A stretch of DNA of 64,000 nt from Saltatorellus ferox (GTDB lineage: Bacteria; Planctomycetota; UBA1135; GCA-002686595). Location: the NCBI GenBank assembly GCA_007751475.1, contig CP036434.1, positions 4,407,524 through 4,471,523 of the forward strand, read 5' to 3'. Shown here in pieces: positions 25,759-34,521 of the stretch. Position numbers and translations under genes: made by a program. The notes below the pieces were generated by a model. That model was not told the DNA's origin and did not search any database. It saw only the letters and a program-made list of their open reading frames with translations. Numbering within the stretch: the first letter of the stretch is position 1; each line of letters starts with the position of its first letter.

Positions 25759-27399
25759 TCACCGGGCCAGTAGATCCCGCGGAAGCGGGACAGGTTCGCC
25801 GGTGCTGAGCACGATCGACATCCCGGCGTTCGCGGCCTCCAGCTCCACCGACAGAAGCTCGGCGAGTGCGTCGACCGTGGCTGGCTGATCGAGCGCGAGG
25901 TCGTGGGCCTCCCCGATGTCCACGCTGAGGTCGTAGAGCTCGAATCGCGGCTCTGGCCTCCGCACCGCTCGAGCTGGCCGCCCGTCGACCCCGCTCTCCT
26001 CCACGACGCTCGAATGGAAGTAGATGAGCTTCCAGCGCCCGAGGCGCAGCGCGCTGTAAGGCTCGATTCCGGGGCCTGCGACACCCCAGTAGTGCGGCTG
26101 GTGCCAGACGATCGGACGCGTCTCCGGAACATCGGCCCCGCCAAGGACAGGTGAGAGGTCGAGCCCGGTCGCGCCAGCGTCGCGCGCGTCCCCGCCGGCC
26201 GCAGCCAGAAGCGTCCGAAAGAGATCCTGCGTCACGACGGGTCCGCGGGCCACGCGTCCGGCCTCGGTCACCCCGGGCCAGCGCACGAAGAGCGGCACGC
26301 GAACGCCGCCCTCGTAGGCCGAGCCCTTGCCGCTCTTGAGCGGCAGGTTGTGGCTGTGCTTCTTTCCCCCGCGGCCGTGGGCCGACAGGCCTCCGTTGTC
26401 GCTCGTGAACACCACGAGCGTGGTGTCCGCGATCCCGAGATCGTCGACGGCAGCGAGGATCTGGCCGACCGCATCGTCCACGCTCGCCACGAGCGTCGCG
26501 TAGGCGAGCTCGGGTCCGTCGAGATCCGGGAAGCGATCGCGAACGCGCTCGTTCACCATCAGCGGCGCATGCACCGCGTAGGGCGCGAAGTGCAGGAACA
26601 CGCGCTCTCCGTCCGCCACGCTCCTCCGCATCGCCGCCTCGGCTTCATCGGCGAGCACATCGGTGAGGAACACCTCCTTCCCGTGGTGGGCCTCCAGCCC
26701 GGGGATATCCCAGGAGTGATCGCCTGGCCCCGTGCGACCCCTGCGCTGCTCGCGGCCCGCTGCGCTGAAGGCATCGATGCCGAGGTAGCTTCCTGGGCCC
26801 CCGGCGGCCCAGCCCGCCACGTTCACGTCGAACCCGAGCTCGGTCGGATCGCCGCCGGGGCCGGTGCCGAAGTGCGCCTTTCCCACGTGAATCGTGAAGT
26901 AGCCTGCTTGCCTCAGTCGCGACGCAAGCGTCGCCTCGCCCGGCTGAATCCCGTTCATTCGCCACGCAGGCGCTCGGAGCAGAGGAGCCTCACCCGGGAA
27001 GGGAGAGGACGTGTCCTGGTCGAAGTGCCGCGTCCAATAGGTGATGCCCGTTCGGGCCGGACTCTGGCCCAGCATCAGGCTGGTGCGAGTCGGCGTGCAA
27101 ACGGGCGCCGCGGCGTAGGCGTCGGCGAAGCGGACCGACCGTTCAGCGAGGCGCGCGATATGCGGCGTCAGGAAGTGCCGCGCGCTGCTCGTTTCCTGGC
27201 CTTCGGCCTCCTTGGCCCCGTTGAGCTGAGGTTCGGTAAGCTGCGTCCACGCCCCTGGCTCCAGATCACGCCAGCCAAGATCGTCGATCATGAAGAGCAC
27301 GATGTGCGGCCCCTTCGGACCCGTCTCCGAGGAGGGGCCAGGCAGAAGCGGACCGACCGCCAGCGATGCCAAGAGCGGCGAGATGAGAGCGAGTATCAT
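25759..27399 (-). CDS. Exported type I sulfatase (CTPTR)
   Basis: A 546-residue sulfatase with an N-terminal signal (MILALISPLLASLAVGPLLP), metal site VLFMIDDLGWRD, and formylglycine motif C-T-P-T-R at 101-105 in APVCTPTRTSLMLGQSP. Further motifs: HVGKAHFG, FHFAPYAVHAPLM-like metal loop, SDNGGLSAHG, and LKSGKGSAYEGGVRVPLFVR. Same fold as the sulfatase at 23367 but only distantly similar. It is convergent with the PPTase, and the gap holds a small GC hairpin (CCCGC-TTC-GCGGG at 25730-25742). ATG 27399 puts the signal peptide at the N-terminus. Substrate unknown. Confidence 0.92.
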   Translation of the reverse strand: MILALISPLLASLAVGPLLPGPSSETGPKGPHIVLFMIDDLGWRDLEPGAWTQLTEPQLNGAKEAEGQETSSARHFLTPHIARLAERSVRFADAYAAAPVCTPTRTSLMLGQSPARTGITYWTRHFDQDTSSPFPGEAPLLRAPAWRMNGIQPGEATLASRLRQAGYFTIHVGKAHFGTGPGGDPTELGFDVNVAGWAAGGPGSYLGIDAFSAAGREQRRGRTGPGDHSWDIPGLEAHHGKEVFLTDVLADEAEAAMRRSVADGERVFLHFAPYAVHAPLMVNERVRDRFPDLDGPELAYATLVASVDDAVGQILAAVDDLGIADTTLVVFTSDNGGLSAHGRGGKKHSHNLPLKSGKGSAYEGGVRVPLFVRWPGVTEAGRVARGPVVTQDLFRTLLAAAGGDARDAGATGLDLSPVLGGADVPETRPIVWHQPHYWGVAGPGIEPYSALRLGRWKLIYFHSSVVEESGVDGRPARAVRRPEPRFELYDLSVDIGEAHDLALDQPATVDALAELLSVELEAANAGMSIVLSTGEPVPLPRDLLAR

Positions 27400-27480
27400 G
27401 GGCGCAAGCGTACTCGACGGGTCCTGGATGGGAAGCGATACCGATTCGGAGTAGCCTGTGCGCGCTTTCCACGGCAGCCC

Positions 27481-28752
27481 ATGCGCACGCTCCTCATCCT
27501 CCTCCTCGTGTCCGTACTCACCGCCCTTGGCTGGCTCTACGTTCGGACGGGATCGGAGGCCGCGCCGGCAGCGATCGCTCCGGTGGCGATGGAGCCCGAG
27601 ACTTCGCAGGCTGGCGCCGAGAACTCCCTTTCGGTGCTCCAGCCGAGTCAGGAAGATCCTCTGGATCTGGCCTTCGAGCGACAGGAGGCCGACACCGCAG
27701 GCGCGAGACCCGGGGCGCACCCGTCGCAGATCGCATGGGGTGAGCAGAGGATCCTCGGCGCGCTCATCTCCAAGGGCACGCAACGGCCAGTTCCCGACTA
27801 TTCGATCCTGGTGGTTCCAACGGGCCAGGACGTCCGGGACGCAGGGGCGCTGCCGCTGCGTCAGCGAACGAAGACCGATTCAGAGGGGCACTTCGAGCTG
27901 AGAGAACTGGAGGGACCTGGGCCCTGGGACGTCTACGCGTTCGCCGAGGACCTGGGGCTCGACCGCACCCATGCATGGCGCGGGGCCAGGATCGGCTCCG
28001 TGACCGCCAGCAACCCGGAAGAGGACGGGCGGGTCACGCTCCAGGTGGTGACAGGGCCACGGGTGATCCTGGAGTCTCCGCTTCCCGAAGGCGTGAAGCC
28101 CGGCGACGTCTGGTTCGAGCTCATCCACGAGCCGGACGACACGAGCCCCTCGCGGAGGCGTCTCCCGGGAGAGGCCATGACCCGGGACCGTCGCTTCTCC
28201 CGCGGCCGCGCCGGCGAGAACGGCAGCACGATCTCTGACCTGCCCTGGCCGCCGGGCGTCCAGTTCGGGCAGAGTTACATGGTCAGAGCGGTCACGGAGA
28301 ATGGCCTGTACAGCCTGCTGGACCCCAGGAGCCCGGACGCGCACGCGATGGACGAGTGGCGGATCCTGCAGCCACTGGAGGCCCGCGGGCGCGTCGCGAT
28401 CGAGCTCTCCATCACCGATCCCAGGGGGGAGGCCCCCACCGACGCGGACTGGGCCGACGCCCTGGGATCCGTTCGCTGGAGGCTCCTCGCCGAGGATCCA
28501 GCCAGAAGCGGGGACAAGTTGCTCTACGGAGCCCGGACGGTCCCTTGGAATCGCCGGTGGAGGCGCACGGGCACGAGGACCTTCGAGCTCCACGATCTAT
28601 CCGTGCTTTCGAGGGTAGAGATCGGCCCCAGCCCCCGGGAACCGGGGGCCCTGCTGGAGGCCGGGAGCTTCGTGACCGAGACCCTGGTGAGGACGACTCC
28701 GGTCCACGGAAGCCCGGAACCCGTGCGGGTCCGGGTTCGCAAGGTGCGCTGA
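27481..28752 (+). CDS. Anchored extracytoplasmic protein, carboxypeptidase-regulatory-like start
   Basis: A 423-residue protein with a signal-anchor MRTLLILLLVSVLTALGWLY, a low-complexity linker (~25-85), and then a short beta-sandwich of carboxypeptidase-regulatory type: ILGALISKGTQRPVPDY, RTKTDSEGHFELRELEG. The rest is beta-rich with Pro/Arg. It has the same design as the 897-residue protein at 58247. Function unknown. Start ATG 27481 sits 81 bp after the divergent sulfatase start. Not obviously linked to the ole genes that follow. Confidence 0.75.
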   Translation: MRTLLILLLVSVLTALGWLYVRTGSEAAPAAIAPVAMEPETSQAGAENSLSVLQPSQEDPLDLAFERQEADTAGARPGAHPSQIAWGEQRILGALISKGTQRPVPDYSILVVPTGQDVRDAGALPLRQRTKTDSEGHFELRELEGPGPWDVYAFAEDLGLDRTHAWRGARIGSVTASNPEEDGRVTLQVVTGPRVILESPLPEGVKPGDVWFELIHEPDDTSPSRRRLPGEAMTRDRRFSRGRAGENGSTISDLPWPPGVQFGQSYMVRAVTENGLYSLLDPRSPDAHAMDEWRILQPLEARGRVAIELSITDPRGEAPTDADWADALGSVRWRLLAEDPARSGDKLLYGARTVPWNRRWRRTGTRTFELHDLSVLSRVEIGPSPREPGALLEAGSFVTETLVRTTPVHGSPEPVRVRVRKVR

Positions 28753-28846
28753 CCGGGGTGGAACCGCTATCCTCTCCGGCCCCTTGGGTTCTCGTGCGCC
28801 ACGCTGCGACACGCCCGCTCCAGCGTCCCCCCATTCCCCGAAGAAC

Positions 28847-29878
28847 GTGAGTTCAGAGTCCGTGTCCACTTCCGACCCCCTGGCCCGCCCCGTGGAGCCC
28901 CGATCCGGCTCCACCGCCGGGGACGAGTCGATCCGGCGGCGGGCCGAAGAGATCGCGGGTCCGATCCGCCACCTCTTCCCCTACGAGCCACACTTCGCCG
29001 AGGTCCCGAGCGGCCGGCCAGCTCCCGAGAGTCTGGCGCGGATGCACTACGTGGACGAGGGCGCGGTGGACGCCTCCGGCCCCGTGCTCTGCGTCCACGG
29101 GAATCCCACCTGGTCATTCTACTGGCGCCGGATCATCGAGGGCCTGAAGGGCGAAACCCGGGTGATCGCGCCCGACCACCTCGGCATGGGTCTCTCCGAT
29201 CGCATCCCGGGCGGCGTCCTCCTGGAGGACCATATCGCGGCGCTGGTCTCCCTGATCGACCAGCTCGATCTGACGGACATCACGCTCGTCGTGCACGACT
29301 GGGGCGGCGCGATCGGCGTCGGCGCGGCCCTGGAGCGACCCGAGCGGTTCTCGCGCTTCGTGATCACCAACACGGCGGCGTTCCCCACGAGCTTCATGCC
29401 GAAACGAATCGCCGCCTGCCGCGCGCCCGTCGTCGGCCGACTCGCGGTGCAGGGCGGCAATGCGTTCGCTCGCGCCGCGACGAAGCAAACGACGGTGATT
29501 CCTCTCGAAGAGGACGTCCGGAGAGGCCTGCTCGCTCCGTATTCGAACTGGGATGCGCGCGAGCAGATCTGGCGCTTCGTCATGGACATCCCGATGAAGG
29601 AAGACCATCCGAGCTGGACGACGCTCAGCCGCATCGCCGACCGGATCGAGTCGCTGGGTGACCGGCCGATGGAGATCGTCTGGGGCATGCGCGACTGGTG
29701 CTTCACACCGCTCTTCAAGTCCCAGTGGGAGCAGCGTTTCCCGGACGCCTTCGTCTCGGAACTCCAGGGCGCGGGGCACTACGTCAACGAGGATGCTCCC
29801 GAGGTCGTCATCGGCGCGATCCGGCGGATCAGGCGCCCGCCTCCCACCGAAGCAAGTGCCAGGGGAGCGACCGAATGA
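28847..29878 (+). CDS. oleB: OleB-like alpha/beta hydrolase (beta-lactone decarboxylase)
   Basis: About 343 residues, haloalkane-dehalogenase fold. Oxyanion motif CVHGNPTWSFYWRR, then VIAPDHLGMGLSD, and nucleophile elbow VVHDWGGAIG with Asp151 in place of Ser. The acid region is WGMRDWCFT and catalytic His lies in GAGHYVNEDA. In known ole clusters OleB turns a cis-beta-lactone into a long-chain olefin and CO2. It is directly followed by oleC (ATGA overlap) and oleD, the expected order. The start is uncertain: GTG 28847 is used; TTG 28784 is upstream. Confidence 0.85.
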   Translation: MSSESVSTSDPLARPVEPRSGSTAGDESIRRRAEEIAGPIRHLFPYEPHFAEVPSGRPAPESLARMHYVDEGAVDASGPVLCVHGNPTWSFYWRRIIEGLKGETRVIAPDHLGMGLSDRIPGGVLLEDHIAALVSLIDQLDLTDITLVVHDWGGAIGVGAALERPERFSRFVITNTAAFPTSFMPKRIAACRAPVVGRLAVQGGNAFARAATKQTTVIPLEEDVRRGLLAPYSNWDAREQIWRFVMDIPMKEDHPSWTTLSRIADRIESLGDRPMEIVWGMRDWCFTPLFKSQWEQRFPDAFVSELQGAGHYVNEDAPEVVIGAIRRIRRPPPTEASARGATE

Positions 29879-31572
29879 CGCTTCAGGATCCGAACGTTCA
29901 GATCGGACCTCGCCTGCCAGGCGTTCCGGAGATCACCAACATCGCCTCGTTCCTGCCTGCGGGTGCCGCGGCCAGGCCGGACGCCGCCGCCGTGGTGGTC
30001 CCGGGCAAGCGGCCCGGTGAGTGGCAGAGCACCTCGTACGCGGAGCTGGAAGCGCTCTCCAACCGCATCGCAAACGGGCTCGCATCCGAGGGCGTGGTCA
30101 AGGGAATGCACGCCTGCGTCTTCGTCAAACCCGGGCCCGAACTCATCGCGATCACCTACGCGCTGTTCAAGCTCGGCGCGGTCCCTGTGCTCGCGGACCC
30201 CGGCATGGGACGCGAGCGCCTGCTCGCCGCCGTCGAACGTGTCGCTCCCGAGATCTTCATCGGCATTCCACTGGCCCACGCGGTCCGCAGCGTGTTCTCG
30301 GCCGCGTTCCAAAGCGTTCAGCTCTTCGTCACCGTCGGCATGCGGCTCGGCTGGAGCGGGATCACGCTGAAGAAAATGATCGCGCGCGAGCCGGGGACGT
30401 TCGAGATCGAGCCGACGGCCAGCACCGACGCAGCGGCCATCCTCTTCACGAGCGGCAGCACGGGCCCGCCCAAGGGCGTGCTCTACACACACGGCATGTT
30501 CCATGCCCAGGTGCTCGCGCTGAAGGCCCTCTACGACTTCGAGCCCGGCGAGGTGGACCTCGCGTGCTTCCCGCTCTTCGCGCTCTTCGATATCGCCTTC
30601 GGGATGACCTCGGTCTTTCCCGACATGGACGCGACGAAGCCCGCGAAGTGCGATCCTGCGAAGATCGCGCGCGCGATCGAGGAGTCGGGCGCGACGACGT
30701 CGTTCGGCTCGCCGGCGATCTGGCGTCGCGTGCTCCCCTATTGCCACGACCAGGGGTACAAGCTGCCCGGACTGAAGCGCCTTTTGATGGCGGGCGCACC
30801 CGTGCCACCGGACTTGATCCAGCGCGCCCACGCCGTGCTCAGCATGGACGCCGACGTCTTCACGCCCTACGGCGCCACCGAGGCGCTGCCCGTCGCTTCG
30901 ATCGCGGGCCGCGAGGTGGCGCCCGGACTGCTCGACGCCATGAAGAACGGCGCGGGGACGTGCGTCGGCGAGGCCGCGCCCGGCATCGAGATTCGACTGA
31001 TCAAGATCAGCGACGCTCCGATCGCGACGTGGTCGGACGACCTCGTCGTGGCCCTCGGGGAGATGGGCGAGGTCTGCGTCCGCGGCCCGGTCGTGACCGA
31101 GATCTACGCGGGCGAGGAAGAGCACACGCGCGCCGCGAAGATCCACGCTGCGGACGGCTCGGTCTGGCACCGCATGGGCGATATCGGCCGCTTCGATGCC
31201 CAGGGCCGACTCTGGTTCCTGGGCCGCAAGTCGCATCGACTGCAGACCGAAACCGGCAACCGGATGCCGGTGCCGGTCGAGAACATCTTCAACCTGCATC
31301 CGCGCGTCTATCGCACGGCGCTCGTCGGGATCGGGCCGAAGGGATCGGAGACGCCGCTCCTCGTGGTCGAGGCCATCCCGGGCGAGTACCCGAAGGGCGA
31401 GACGATGACCCAGGGCTTCATCATGCAGCTGCGCGATATTGGCCGGCGAGTGCCCCGATCTGCCGACATCGAGCACTTCCTCTTCCACGAGGCGTTCCCC
31501 GTCGATCCGCGGCACAACGCGAAGATCCATCGGGAAGAGCTGAAGGCCTGGGCCGAGCGCCAGGTGCTGTGA
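29875..31572 (+). CDS. oleC: OleC-like AMP-dependent ligase (beta-lactone synthetase)
   Basis: A 565-residue ANL-superfamily adenylating enzyme. The P-loop is LFTSGSTGPPKGVLYTHG; further motifs are YGATEALP, GEMGEVCVRGPVVTEIY, HRMGDIGRFDAQGRLWFLGR and the C-terminal lysine region NAKIHREELKAWA. In the ole pathway OleC activates a 2-alkyl-3-hydroxyalkanoate and closes it to a beta-lactone. Its ATG overlaps the oleB stop and oleD begins 28 bp after its end. The combination B-C-D is what separates it from ordinary acyl-CoA ligases. Confidence 0.87.
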   Translation: MTLQDPNVQIGPRLPGVPEITNIASFLPAGAAARPDAAAVVVPGKRPGEWQSTSYAELEALSNRIANGLASEGVVKGMHACVFVKPGPELIAITYALFKLGAVPVLADPGMGRERLLAAVERVAPEIFIGIPLAHAVRSVFSAAFQSVQLFVTVGMRLGWSGITLKKMIAREPGTFEIEPTASTDAAAILFTSGSTGPPKGVLYTHGMFHAQVLALKALYDFEPGEVDLACFPLFALFDIAFGMTSVFPDMDATKPAKCDPAKIARAIEESGATTSFGSPAIWRRVLPYCHDQGYKLPGLKRLLMAGAPVPPDLIQRAHAVLSMDADVFTPYGATEALPVASIAGREVAPGLLDAMKNGAGTCVGEAAPGIEIRLIKISDAPIATWSDDLVVALGEMGEVCVRGPVVTEIYAGEEEHTRAAKIHAADGSVWHRMGDIGRFDAQGRLWFLGRKSHRLQTETGNRMPVPVENIFNLHPRVYRTALVGIGPKGSETPLLVVEAIPGEYPKGETMTQGFIMQLRDIGRRVPRSADIEHFLFHEAFPVDPRHNAKIHREELKAWAERQVL

Positions 31573-31600
31573 CCGTTCGGCTCTGGCTGGACCCGATTCG

Positions 31601-32647
31601 ATGAAGGCACTGGTGACAGGCGGGGGCGGCTTCCTGGGAGGCGCCGTGGTTCGCGCGCTCGTGGCGCGCGGTGATACGGCCGTGTCGATCTCGCGCGGGC
31701 ACTACCCGGCCCTGGAAGAACTCGGCGTCCCGTCGATCCAGGCGGATCTCGGCGCGGGCCCGGGGCCGATCGTGAGCGCGCTCACGAACCACGACATCGA
31801 CACCGTGTTCCACTGCGCAGCCAGGCCAGGCGTCTTCGGCCCCGCCGCCGACTACGAGTACGCGAACGTCACCGCGACGAAGCACGTGATCGCCGCGTGC
31901 CTGGCGGCGGGCGTGCCGCGTCTCGTGTTCACGTCGTCGCCCAGCGTCGTGTTCGATGGGACGAGTCACCGGGACGCAGGCAGGGACCTGCCCTACCCCG
32001 AGCGCTATCTGGCGCACTACCCGAGAACGAAAGCCGAAGCGGAGCAGCTGGTGCTCGCGGCCAACGGGCAGTGCGCGGGCGAAGAGGCGCGGGTCCTCGC
32101 CACCGTCGCGCTCAGGCCCCACCTGATCTTCGGCCCGGGCGACCCGAATCTCCTGCCGAGACTGCTCGCGCGCGCCGACGCGGGCAGGCTGCGCATCGTC
32201 GGGCCGCTCGACAGCGAGGTCAGCCTCAGCTACGTCGACAACGCCGCCGAGGCGCACCTGGTGGCCGCCGATGCTCTCGTGGAGCGCGGAGCCAGGGCGG
32301 ACTGCGCGGGCCGCGCGTACTTCATCAACAACGTGGAACCCGTGCGGCTCTGGGACTGGATCAACCGCGTGCTGGAAGCCACGGGACGCCCGCCGGTCAC
32401 GCGCCGTGTCTCCGCCTCGCTCGCGTACGCCGTGGGCGCGGCGATGGAGGGCGCCTGGAGGCTCGTCGGAGCCAGGAGCGAGCCGCCGATGACGCGGTTC
32501 GTGGCGAAGCAGCTCTCGACCTCGCACTCCTACGACATGACGCCGTTCGTGCACGATACCGGCGGTCGGTACGTCGAGCTCGTCGACATCGACGAGGCGA
32601 CGGAGAACGCCTGCCGTGCTCTGAAGTCGAACGCGAACGGCAGCTGA
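31601..32647 (+). CDS. oleD: OleD-like NAD(P)-dependent 2-alkyl-3-oxoalkanoate reductase
   Basis: A 348-residue extended SDR/epimerase-type reductase. N-terminal Rossmann motif VTGGGGFLGGAVVRALVARG; catalytic YPRTKAEAEQLV (Tyr-x3-Lys); cofactor and substrate loops RPHLIFGPGDPNLLPRLL and SYVDNAAEAHLVAADAL. In olefin synthesis it reduces the 2-alkyl-3-oxo acid made by OleA. Third gene of the oleBCD unit. Start ATG 31601 (MKALVTGGGGF) is unambiguous. A GC-only hairpin follows at 32650-32669. Confidence 0.87.
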   Translation: MKALVTGGGGFLGGAVVRALVARGDTAVSISRGHYPALEELGVPSIQADLGAGPGPIVSALTNHDIDTVFHCAARPGVFGPAADYEYANVTATKHVIAACLAAGVPRLVFTSSPSVVFDGTSHRDAGRDLPYPERYLAHYPRTKAEAEQLVLAANGQCAGEEARVLATVALRPHLIFGPGDPNLLPRLLARADAGRLRIVGPLDSEVSLSYVDNAAEAHLVAADALVERGARADCAGRAYFINNVEPVRLWDWINRVLEATGRPPVTRRVSASLAYAVGAAMEGAWRLVGARSEPPMTRFVAKQLSTSHSYDMTPFVHDTGGRYVELVDIDEATENACRALKSNANGS

Positions 32648-32694
32648 TCCCGCGCGTTTCGGCGCGCGGCGGGTGCTGCGCTACACTGGGCGGC

Positions 32695-34434
32695 ATGATC
32701 GGAACGATTTGCCTCCTCGCGTGCGCGCTCGCTGCGCCTGTCACGTCTGCCTCTGCTGCACAGGAACCCCAGGGGACGCTCGAGGTCCTCGTGGCGTTCC
32801 CCAAGAGCTTGCGTGCGGACCCCGTCGACGGGCGCGTCCTGCTTCTCTTCTCCACCAGCGGTGAGAAAGAACCACGCTTTCAGATCAGCGGGAACGTCGA
32901 CAGCGCCCAGATCTTCGGGGTCGACGTGAACGGGCTGTCGGCCGGCTCCACCGTGCGTTTCGATGACGCGGCCTTCGGATACCCGCTGCCGAAGCTATCC
33001 GCACTGCCGCCGGGTGACTACACCGTTCAAGCGGTGCTGCACGTCTACGAGACGTTCCGGCTGGCCCATGGGGCCACGGTGCAGCTCCCGATGGATCGCG
33101 GCGAAGGACAGCACTGGAACCTCGCGCCAGGCAACCTCTACAGCACGCCGCAAAAGGTGACGATCCAGACCGCCGGCGACGCAAGGACGATCACCGTGGA
33201 GTTCGACCAGATCATCGCTCCGATCGAGCCGCCGAAGGACACGAAGTACATCCGGCACGTGCGGATACAGAGCGAACGACTGTCGGAGTTCTGGGGGCGC
33301 CCGATGCACCTTGGCGCGCACGTCCTCGTGCCAGAGGGCTTCGACGAACACCCCGACGCGCGCTATCCGGTGATGATCTTCCACGGGCATTTCTCCTCGG
33401 ACTTCGGCGGCTTCCGCCCGGAGCCGCCTGATCCGGACCTCGAGCCCGACTTCGCCGCGCGCTTCGGCGTCGCGGGCTACAACCGGATCCAGCAGCAGGA
33501 GGCCCATGACTTCTACAAGCTCTGGACCTCGGACGGCTTCCCCCGGTTCCTGATCGTGGAGATCCAGCACGCGAACCCGTACTACGACGACTCGTACGCC
33601 GTCAACTCGGCGAACCTCGGCCCCTACGGTGATGCCATCACCTATGAGCTCCTCCCCCATCTCGAGGCGCAGTTCCGCGGCATCGGCAAGGGCTGGTCGC
33701 GCTTCCTTTACGGCGGCTCGACCGGCGGCTGGGAAGCGCTGGCCGTCCAGGTGTTCTACCCCGACGAGTACGGCGGATGCTTCGCGGCTTGCCCGGACCC
33801 GATCGACTTCCGCGCGTTTTGCCTCGTCGACCTCTACGGGGACGAGAACGCTTATGAGCGCCGCGGGCCCTTCGGCAGGATCGAGATTCCTGCCCACCGC
33901 GACTCCCTCGGTCAGGTCAACGGCACGATGCGCATGAGCAACCACATGGAGCTGGCGCTGGGCACGAAGAGCCGCTCCGGCGACCAGTTCGACATCTGGG
34001 AAGCGGTCTACTCGCCCGTCGGACCCGACGGCTATCCCGCGAGAATTTGGGACAAGCTCACCGGAGAGATCGATCCCACGGTCGCCGCCTACTGGCGCGA
34101 GCACTACGACCTGCGACACATTCTCGAGCGCGACTGGGCGACGCTGGGACCGAAGCTCGCGGGCAAGATCCACCTCTACTGCGGCGACATGGACAACTAC
34201 TACCTGAACAACGCCGTCTACCTGATGGAGGACTTCCTGGAGAAGACGACCGACCCGCCCTACGGCGGGGTCGTGGAGTACGGCGACCGCGCGGAGCACT
34301 GCTGGAACGGCGACCACGAGAACGGCAACCATCTGTCGCGGCTGCGCTACAACACGATGTACCTTCGAAGAATCCTGGAGCTGATCCGGGAGAACGCGCC
34401 GGAGGATGCCGCGCTGGACTTCCTCGGGAAGTAG
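32695..34434 (+). CDS. Secreted putative esterase (alpha/beta hydrolase)
   Basis: A 579-residue exported hydrolase. Signal peptide MIGTICLLACALAAPVTSASA; an N-terminal beta domain (~25-200) with DPVDGRVLLLFSTSG; then an esterase-D-like domain with YPVMIFHGHFSSDFGG, the nucleophile elbow LYGGSTGGWEAL (Ser342), and late CWNGDHENGNH around the catalytic His. A GDMDNYYLNNAVY segment may give the acid. Likely an acyl or carbohydrate esterase outside the cytoplasm. It follows oleD by 47 bp in the same direction but is probably unrelated in function. Confidence 0.83.
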   Translation: MIGTICLLACALAAPVTSASAAQEPQGTLEVLVAFPKSLRADPVDGRVLLLFSTSGEKEPRFQISGNVDSAQIFGVDVNGLSAGSTVRFDDAAFGYPLPKLSALPPGDYTVQAVLHVYETFRLAHGATVQLPMDRGEGQHWNLAPGNLYSTPQKVTIQTAGDARTITVEFDQIIAPIEPPKDTKYIRHVRIQSERLSEFWGRPMHLGAHVLVPEGFDEHPDARYPVMIFHGHFSSDFGGFRPEPPDPDLEPDFAARFGVAGYNRIQQQEAHDFYKLWTSDGFPRFLIVEIQHANPYYDDSYAVNSANLGPYGDAITYELLPHLEAQFRGIGKGWSRFLYGGSTGGWEALAVQVFYPDEYGGCFAACPDPIDFRAFCLVDLYGDENAYERRGPFGRIEIPAHRDSLGQVNGTMRMSNHMELALGTKSRSGDQFDIWEAVYSPVGPDGYPARIWDKLTGEIDPTVAAYWREHYDLRHILERDWATLGPKLAGKIHLYCGDMDNYYLNNAVYLMEDFLEKTTDPPYGGVVEYGDRAEHCWNGDHENGNHLSRLRYNTMYLRRILELIRENAPEDAALDFLGK

Positions 34435-34521
34435 CCGAATGCCACCGCGAAGAGCTGGGTCTCAGGTCTCGAGCTGGGTCTCGAGTACCGAGATGGGCGA
34501 GAGCGAGTTCGGGCCTGGCGG

